Source of the DNA: Acidimicrobiales bacterium
Lineage (GTDB): Bacteria > Actinomycetota > Acidimicrobiia > Acidimicrobiales > JACCXE01
Length of the DNA stretch: 64,000 bases
NCBI GenBank assembly: GCA_035546775.1
Contig: DASZWD010000004.1
Location: 35,126 to 99,125, forward strand
Direction: 5' to 3'
The translations under genes and the position numbers were made by a program. Numbering within the stretch: the stretch's first letter is position 1; every line of letters begins with the position of its first letter. The notes under the pieces are model-generated. The model was not told the origin of the DNA. It made no database searches and was given only the letters and a program-made list of their open reading frames with translations. This document shows, one piece after another, positions 59,006 to 64,000 of the stretch.

Positions 59006-61861
59006 ATGGCAATCGCACCGGAACAGCTCGGAATCGGCATCCGCCGCACCTTCACCACCGCAGGTGTGCACCCCTACGACACCGTCGAGTGGGAGCGGCG
59101 CGACGCCCGGATCTCGAACTGGAAGACCGGTGAAGTCGCCTTCGAGCAGCTCGGTGTCGAGGTCCCCTCGACCTGGAGCCTGAACGCCACCAACATCCTC
59201 GCCCAGAAGTACTTCCGGGGCACGCTGGGCACGCCCGAGCGTGAGTGGAGCCTCAAGCAGGTCGTCGACCGCATCGTCGACACCATCACCGAATGGGGCA
59301 ACAAGGACGGCTACTTCGCCTCTCCCGAAGAGGCCGAGACCTTCAGCGACGAGCTGAAGTACCTCCTGATCCACCAGAAGGCGGCGTTCAACTCGCCGGT
59401 GTGGTTCAACATCGGCGTCAAGGACACGCCCCAGCAGGGCAGCGCCTGCTTCATCCTGTCGGTCGAGGACCAGATGAAGTCGATCCTCAACTGGTACTCC
59501 GAAGAGGGCGTCATCTTCCAGGGCGGCTCGGGTGCGGGCGTCAACATCTCCAAGATCCGCTCGTCGAAGGAACTGCTCAAGGGCGGCGGTACGGCGTCGG
59601 GCCCGGTCAGCTTCATGCGCGGCGCCGACGCCTCGGCCGGCACGATCAAGTCCGGCGGCAAGACGCGACGCGCCGCCAAGATGGTCATCCTCAACATCGA
59701 CCATCCCGACATCCAGGACTTCATCTGGTGCAAGGCCGTCGAGGAGCGCAAGGCCCGCGTGCTGCGCGACGCCGGCTTCGACATGGACCTCGACGGCAAG
59801 GACTCCCACTCGATCCAGTACCAGAACGCCAACAACTCGGTGCGGGTCACCGACGAGTTCATGCAGGCCGTCATCGACGACGCCGACTGGAACCTCGTGG
59901 CCGTCACCACCGGCGAGGTCATCGAGACGCTCAAGGCGCGTGACCTGTGGCAGCAGATCGCCCAGTCCGCCTGGGAGTGCGCCGATCCGGGCCTGCAGTT
60001 CGACACCACCATCAACAAGTGGCACACCGCGGCCACCACCGGGCGCATCAACGGCTCCAACCCGTGCTCGGAGTACATGCACCTCGACAACTCGGCGTGC
60101 AACCTCGCCTCGATGAACCTGCTGACGTTCCTCGACGACGCCGACCGCTTCGACGTCGACGGGTTCCTCTCGGCGGTCACCACCGTGTTCACCGCCCAGG
60201 AGATCATCGTGGGCAACGCCGACTACCCCACGGCGCGCATCGCCAAGACGTCGCGGCGCTTCCGCCAGCTCGGCATCGGCTACGCCAACCTCGGAGCGTT
60301 GCTGATGGCCCAGGGCCTCGCCTATGACTCCGACGGCGGTCGGGCGTGGGCCGGTGCGCTCACCGCGCTGCTGACCGGTCAGTCGTATGCCACCTCGGCG
60401 CGCACGGCGTCGCGCATGGGGCCCTTCGCCGGCTACCAGGAGAACCGTTCGCACATGCTCAAGGTGCTGTCGATGCACCGCGACGCCGTCAACCAGATCG
60501 ACGAAGAGCTCGTGCCCGTCGAGATCCTCGACGCGGCGCGTCAGGCGTGGGACGAGGCCAACACGCTCGGCGAGATCCACGGCGTGCGCAATTCGCAGGC
60601 CAGCGTTTTGGCGCCCACGGGCACCATCGGCCTGCTGATGGACTGCGACACCACCGGCATCGAGCCCGACCTCGGCCTGGTCAAGATGAAGAAGCTGGTG
60701 GGCGGCGGCACGATGTCGATCGTCAACCAGACCGTGCCCCGCGCCCTGCGCAAGCTCGGCTACTCCGAGGCCCAGATTTCAGAGGTGCTCGAGTACATCG
60801 ACACCGAGAAGTCGATCCTCGGTGCGCCCCACGTGTCGCCGTCGCACTACAGCGTGTTCGCCTGCTCGATGGGCGACAACACCATTCACTACATGGGCCA
60901 CATCAAGATGATGGCGGCCGCGCAGCCGTTCCTCTCGGGGGCTATCTCGAAGACGATCAATTGTCCGGAAGACGTCACGGTCGAGGACATCGCGAACGTG
61001 CACATGGAGGCCTGGAAGCTCGGCCTCAAGGCCGTTGCCATCTACCGCGACAACTGCAAGGTGGCCCAGCCGCTCGCCACCCAGAAGAAGGACTCGGAGG
61101 AGTCGGCGTCGACGTCGTCGGTCGACGGCCATCCCACCGACGCTGCCCTCGCCGCCAAGATCGCCGAGCTCGAGAAGGAAATCGAGCGCCACGTCGTGTT
61201 CACCAAGCAGCCGGTGCGCGAGCGCCTGCCGCAGAAGCGCCGCTCGATGACCACCAAGTTCCGCGTCGCCGACTGCGAGGGCTACTTCACCGTCGGTGAG
61301 TACGACGACGGCCGTCCCGGCGAGCTGTTCATCTCGGTGTCGAAGCAGGGGAGCACGCTGAGCGGTCTGATGGACGCGTTCGCCGTGTCGATTTCTTTGG
61401 GCCTGCAGCACGGCGTGCCGCTGTCGACCTACGTGAAGAAGTACTCCAACTCGCGCTTCGAGCCGAGCGGCATGACCGACGATCCCGAACTGCGCATCGC
61501 CACGTCGCTGATGGACTACATCTTCCGTCGCATCGCCGTGGACTACATGCCCCTCGCCGAGCGCGAAGAGCTCGGGATCATGACCCAGCAGGAGCGCATC
61601 CAGCCGACCCTGCCCGGCGTCGAAGAGGCGGCCACCGTCGACCACGGCGTGTCGGGTACGCAGGTGACGCTGGACCTGGATGCGCCGGCTGCCGCTCCGT
61701 CCGCGGTGGCGCCGGCTGCGGCTCCGCAGGCGCCGAAGATGGAGGCGCCGAAGAAGAACGAGGTCATCGCGCCGCTGTGCTACTCGTGCGGCAACGAGAT
61801 GCAGCGTGCGGGGTCTTGCTACGTGTGCTCGTCGTGCGGGTCGACGAGCGGCTGCTCGTAG
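59006..61861 (+). CDS. nrdJ: Adenosylcobalamin-dependent (class II) ribonucleotide reductase
   Basis: A 951-residue NrdJ. After an N-terminal region the catalytic barrel shows AAFNSPVWFNIGVKDTPQQG, GSACFILSVEDQMKSIL, FQGGSGAGVNISKIRSS, and NGSNPCSEYMHLDNSACNLA with active-site Cys and Glu; LAPTGTIGLLMDCDTTGIEP is the following signature. The C-terminal part (about 725-850) is the TSCPD-type domain, and the last residues form a cysteine-rich tail (CYSCGNEMQRAGSCYVC and SSCGSTSGCS) for disulfide relay and probably zinc binding. It makes deoxyribonucleotides with vitamin B12, independent of oxygen. The ATG is at 59006. Confidence 0.97.
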   Translation: MAIAPEQLGIGIRRTFTTAGVHPYDTVEWERRDARISNWKTGEVAFEQLGVEVPSTWSLNATNILAQKYFRGTLGTPEREWSLKQVVDRIVDTITEWGNKDGYFASPEEAETFSDELKYLLIHQKAAFNSPVWFNIGVKDTPQQGSACFILSVEDQMKSILNWYSEEGVIFQGGSGAGVNISKIRSSKELLKGGGTASGPVSFMRGADASAGTIKSGGKTRRAAKMVILNIDHPDIQDFIWCKAVEERKARVLRDAGFDMDLDGKDSHSIQYQNANNSVRVTDEFMQAVIDDADWNLVAVTTGEVIETLKARDLWQQIAQSAWECADPGLQFDTTINKWHTAATTGRINGSNPCSEYMHLDNSACNLASMNLLTFLDDADRFDVDGFLSAVTTVFTAQEIIVGNADYPTARIAKTSRRFRQLGIGYANLGALLMAQGLAYDSDGGRAWAGALTALLTGQSYATSARTASRMGPFAGYQENRSHMLKVLSMHRDAVNQIDEELVPVEILDAARQAWDEANTLGEIHGVRNSQASVLAPTGTIGLLMDCDTTGIEPDLGLVKMKKLVGGGTMSIVNQTVPRALRKLGYSEAQISEVLEYIDTEKSILGAPHVSPSHYSVFACSMGDNTIHYMGHIKMMAAAQPFLSGAISKTINCPEDVTVEDIANVHMEAWKLGLKAVAIYRDNCKVAQPLATQKKDSEESASTSSVDGHPTDAALAAKIAELEKEIERHVVFTKQPVRERLPQKRRSMTTKFRVADCEGYFTVGEYDDGRPGELFISVSKQGSTLSGLMDAFAVSISLGLQHGVPLSTYVKKYSNSRFEPSGMTDDPELRIATSLMDYIFRRIAVDYMPLAEREELGIMTQQERIQPTLPGVEEAATVDHGVSGTQVTLDLDAPAAAPSAVAPAAAPQAPKMEAPKKNEVIAPLCYSCGNEMQRAGSCYVCSSCGSTSGCS

Positions 61862-61870
61862 CGGAGCCGT

Positions 61871-62134
61871 TCAGGTAGTCGCCGACGACTGCGACGACGC
61901 GGCCTCATACAACCACTCCGGCGCGAAGTCGGCCCCGTTTGGCCACACGATCGTGCCGGCGACGGGGTCGACGGACACTTCGGCGAAGCGAGCAGGTTCA
62001 CGCAACGGCTCGAACACAGGGCCCCAAAGCTCGGCCGAAAAGTCGATGACACCGGTCGTTCCGTCCTCGAACGTGAGGCGAAGCCGATATCCCTCGAGAA
62101 CCTCGGCAGCGGTGACGTGGACGAGTGACTTCAT
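61871..62134 (-). CDS. DUF2442 protein (possible antitoxin-like partner of DUF4160)
   Basis: An 87-residue protein: KSLVHVTAAEVLEGYRLRLT, FEDGTTGVIDFSAELWGPVF, and GTIVWPNGADFAPEWLYE. This last segment is the hallmark of DUF2442. The family pairs widely with DUF4160 in candidate toxin-antitoxin operons; which member is toxic is not established. The ATG at 62134 overlaps the upstream DUF4160 gene stop by 4 nt. It converges with nrdJ, 10 nt apart. Confidence 0.85.
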   Translation of the reverse strand: MKSLVHVTAAEVLEGYRLRLTFEDGTTGVIDFSAELWGPVFEPLREPARFAEVSVDPVAGTIVWPNGADFAPEWLYEAASSQSSATT

Positions 62135-62391
62135 GGCAGCGGATCAATGGTATCGAGCGGTTGACGGGCCATCGCCTTAGCCCAGTTGGCGGCGAGCTCG
62201 TCGGCGTGCAGACGCGCCCAGGACGCAACGAGCGCGGCCGCGCGGCGAGGCAGTTTGCCGGCGACAATGACCCCGTCGAGTCCGACACTCGCTTCGAACT
62301 CGCCGTACACCGCGTGGAAATGCGGCGGCGGATGTTCTCGGGCGACATACATGTAGATCGCGATTCCGTAGAACTCCGAGATGCGCGGCAT
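62131..62391 (-). CDS. DUF4160 protein
   Basis: An 86-residue protein beginning MPRISEFYGIAIYMYVAREH, followed by PPPHFHAVYGEFEASVGLDG. The PHFHA motif is the DUF4160 signature. These proteins almost always occur directly before a DUF2442 gene, as here, and are considered a putative toxin-antitoxin pair. The start at ATG 62391 lies 8 nt after the stop of the 179-residue upstream gene, so all three may be cotranscribed. Confidence 0.85.
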   Translation of the reverse strand: MPRISEFYGIAIYMYVAREHPPPHFHAVYGEFEASVGLDGVIVAGKLPRRAAALVASWARLHADELAANWAKAMARQPLDTIDPLP

Positions 62392-62399
62392 GGCCTCGC

Positions 62400-62939
62400 C
62401 TACGAAGTGTCGCCGCGCACGAGGCGCAGGCGCCTGTCCGGCCCACCTTGGTCGACCGTTTCGCCGTCGCATGGCCAGTCGTCCTCGTCGTCATCGCGCA
62501 GCCCGTAGTCGTCGGCGAGGAAGCGGCGCGGATCGAACTGCGGTGACAGTCGCCACGCTTCGTCGAACCGCAGGCCGAACTGGTACTGCTGCAGTTCCTC
62601 CTTGAACCACGGCAGCTCCCACAACTGCAACCGTTCCAGCGCCCACTCGAGACTCGGCGCGGAAACGAAGCGACCCGAGCCACGAGTGATGTCGCGCGGC
62701 GGGATGTAGCGGTAGGCGCGCCCGACCAGATCGAGATGCAAATACCGCCGGGTGTAGCGGTGCTTGAACTGGGTGATGTTGGGTCGACCCGAGCGCACAA
62801 CCTTGGCCATCACCATGAAGTCGTACGGGTCGAAGAATTGGTACGCCGGGTCGAACTCGACGACGGCGCGGACTTCGTACAGCGGCTCGAGCCAGCTCTC
62901 GTCGAGGGGGGAGTCGTTGCCGGGAAACTCCAGCTTCAT
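62400..62939 (-). CDS. Hypothetical protein, 179 residues
   Basis: The protein has no recognised family. It begins MKLEFPGNDSPLDESWLEPL and contains YEVRAVVEFDPAYQFFDPYD, ITQFKHRYTRRYLHLDLVGR and RFDEAWRLSPQFDPRRFLAD. It is soluble, aromatic- and Arg-rich, and ends with an acidic-to-basic tail (DDDEDDWPCDGETVDQ). The ATG at 62939 is well placed, and its stop lies 8 nt before the DUF4160 start. It could be a third member of that module or an unrelated neighbour. Confidence 0.65.
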   Translation of the reverse strand: MKLEFPGNDSPLDESWLEPLYEVRAVVEFDPAYQFFDPYDFMVMAKVVRSGRPNITQFKHRYTRRYLHLDLVGRAYRYIPPRDITRGSGRFVSAPSLEWALERLQLWELPWFKEELQQYQFGLRFDEAWRLSPQFDPRRFLADDYGLRDDDEDDWPCDGETVDQGGPDRRLRLVRGDTS

Positions 62940-63054
62940 CGCGTGCTCCTAAGACAAGGAACGAGAGGCCGGAGCGAACCGACGAAGCGAGGTTCAGTAT
63001 GCCCGAGGGGTGTTGCGCGCTGGAGCCGGACTGCGCGTCGCGCCGGTCAGTCGT

Positions 63055-63969
63055 CTACCAGAGCCACGCGTGCAGGTACGCGATTGCGACAAGCGCTGCG
63101 AAGAGTGAGCCGACGAACACCGTCGACAAGAGTGCTCCCGTAGCGACGCGGCGCAGCGGCCGCACCTGGCGTGCCGCCGCCCACGTTGCCGCAAGCGGTA
63201 CAGCCGCAAGCATTCCGAGGAACCACATCCGCGACGTCAACCACGCGACCACAAGGGCCCCGGTGAGTGCACCGCCCACGTGTTGCACGACATCGTCGAA
63301 GAGGTCCTCGGCGGACTTGGGTGGTGATCGGTCGACGTCGAGGCCCGCTTTGTCGCGCGCATCGAGGTGTGCTGACAGGTCGCTCCACACCGCGTCGACG
63401 CGTTCGGGTGAGAGTTGTCCGGCGGGCAGCTCGAGGAGCCAATCTCGGAGCGTTAGGCCCGGCATGACGTCAACGCCCGCGATCTGGCGTGGCTTGAACG
63501 CGTCGTCGGACGGCCACAGCGCCACCACGGCTCGCACGGAAACCTCGGGATGTGAGCTGCGGAGCACCAGCCAGAGCCTCCGGGCGTTGTCGGAGGCTGC
63601 GGCGGCGGCCTCGTCGAGCCTCTGGCGTCGCGTCCGTGAGTCCCAGGAATCCGACGACCACTTCGTCTCGACCACCACCACCCCCGCTGGCCCGATGGCG
63701 ACGCTGTCGATGTCTTCGGTTTTGCGCAGCAGCACGCGGTGGATGATCTTCCATCCTCGTTTGCGCAGCGGATGCAACGCCTGTTGGGTCCACTGCTCTC
63801 CTATGTCACCCATGACGGCGTGCGCAGAGCCGCTGTAGACGACGACCCAGTACCCGAGCATGCCGGCGGTGGCGCCGAGAGCGAGGCCGAAGAAGAACCA
63901 GTACTGGTACCGATGCAGTAGCACCGCCGGCGTGCCTGCAAGTACCGAGATGAAGACAACCGCGAACAC
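63055..63969 (-). CDS. NERD-domain membrane protein
   Basis: A protein of at least 304 residues. An N-terminal membrane segment (YWFFFGLALGATAGMLGYWV) is followed by a NERD nuclease-related domain (about 50-180): MGDIGEQWTQQALHPLRKRG, DIDSVAIGPAGVVVVETKWS (Asp and the ExK catalytic-like pair), and VSVRAVVALWPSDD. Two further membrane segments lie near the C-terminus (LVVAWLTSRMWFLGMLAAVP, ALLSTVFVGSLFAALVAIAY). The GTG at 63969 is the last start inside the window, but the frame stays open to the window edge (FAKAHAWRIVFAVV), so the true start may lie beyond 64000. Nuclease activity is inferred from the fold. Confidence 0.8.
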   Translation of the reverse strand: MFAVVFISVLAGTPAVLLHRYQYWFFFGLALGATAGMLGYWVVVYSGSAHAVMGDIGEQWTQQALHPLRKRGWKIIHRVLLRKTEDIDSVAIGPAGVVVVETKWSSDSWDSRTRRQRLDEAAAAASDNARRLWLVLRSSHPEVSVRAVVALWPSDDAFKPRQIAGVDVMPGLTLRDWLLELPAGQLSPERVDAVWSDLSAHLDARDKAGLDVDRSPPKSAEDLFDDVVQHVGGALTGALVVAWLTSRMWFLGMLAAVPLAATWAAARQVRPLRRVATGALLSTVFVGSLFAALVAIAYLHAWLW

Positions 63970-64000
63970 GATTCGCCACGCGTGTGCCTTGGCGAATCTC

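Noticed and set aside
1..64000. CRISPR array, rRNA or tRNA genes, complete insertion sequences.
   Set aside because: No regularly spaced repeats, rRNA segments, tRNA cloverleaf or transposase were recognised by eye.

Overview
The window is high-GC, densely coded DNA from an actinobacterium. It carries WhiB, SepH, a PafB/PafC pair, a PimB-like mannosyltransferase, an F420-type (LLM) oxidoreductase, Ku/LigD end joining and a GAF-ANTAR protein. Many genes start with GTG or TTG and overlap by 1 to 8 nt. This gene mix fits Acidimicrobiia or a related deep branch; that placement is inference, since no rRNA or other phylogenetic marker lies in the window.

Positions 1-9681 look like the right part of an integrative or mobilizable element. 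In order they hold a stretch with no convincing gene, a PIN-toxin/antitoxin pair, a small protein ending in a beta-clamp-binding motif, a MobF (TrwC-type) relaxase-helicase, an Mrp-type P-loop ATPase, an orphan PCMT/FxLD-type methyltransferase, an excisionase, a tyrosine integrase, and a two-gene unit of a RelA/SpoT-fold protein plus a 100-residue partner. The element stops at the 3' end of the RNase P RNA gene (rnpB, minus strand, about 9682-10030), a plausible attachment site.

Positions 10074-21100 hold a TauE-type permease and then a double-strand-break repair island. A tightly overlapping minus-strand operon nurA-herA-mre11-rad50, a layout typical of archaea, is followed by Ku, a stand-alone LigD-type polymerase and the PafB-PafC damage-response regulators. 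A PafBC-like promoter motif sits exactly where a leaderless nurA transcript would need it. From 21165 to 29168 come STAS and GAF-ANTAR signalling proteins and a glycerol/ether-lipid-like operon (GlpD, an alkyl-DHAP-synthase-like flavoenzyme, a membrane protein, an FGGY kinase, a GNAT enzyme) behind a CAX-type cation antiporter.

Positions 29355-42216 hold WhiB, a DUF559/Vsr-like nuclease gene bracketed by two related palindromes, a GNAT enzyme, an acyl-CoA dehydrogenase, TrpD, an FtsX/MacB-type ABC system with a tandem-fused ATPase, SepH, and QueG with a palindrome inserted in frame. Positions 42213-46664 are one long operon: a PimB-like glycosyltransferase, two small membrane proteins, an SRPBCC protein, an ArsA-like ATPase, a small helical protein and a ROK glucokinase. 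An LLM oxidoreductase, an AlaC-like aminotransferase and a TetR regulator with a clear operator follow.

A second DUF559 nuclease gene, again bracketed by palindromes, lies at 49486-50445. After it come PlsC, ACT, universal-stress and flavin-oxidase-like proteins, a classical glycerol kinase, an OmpR regulator, a large MASE1 hybrid histidine kinase, and a B12-dependent ribonucleotide reductase with a promoter and NrdR-like box. The window ends with a DUF2442/DUF4160 pair, an unknown protein and a NERD-domain membrane protein. The most unusual features are the resection/end-joining island and the nuclease genes flanked by palindromes.
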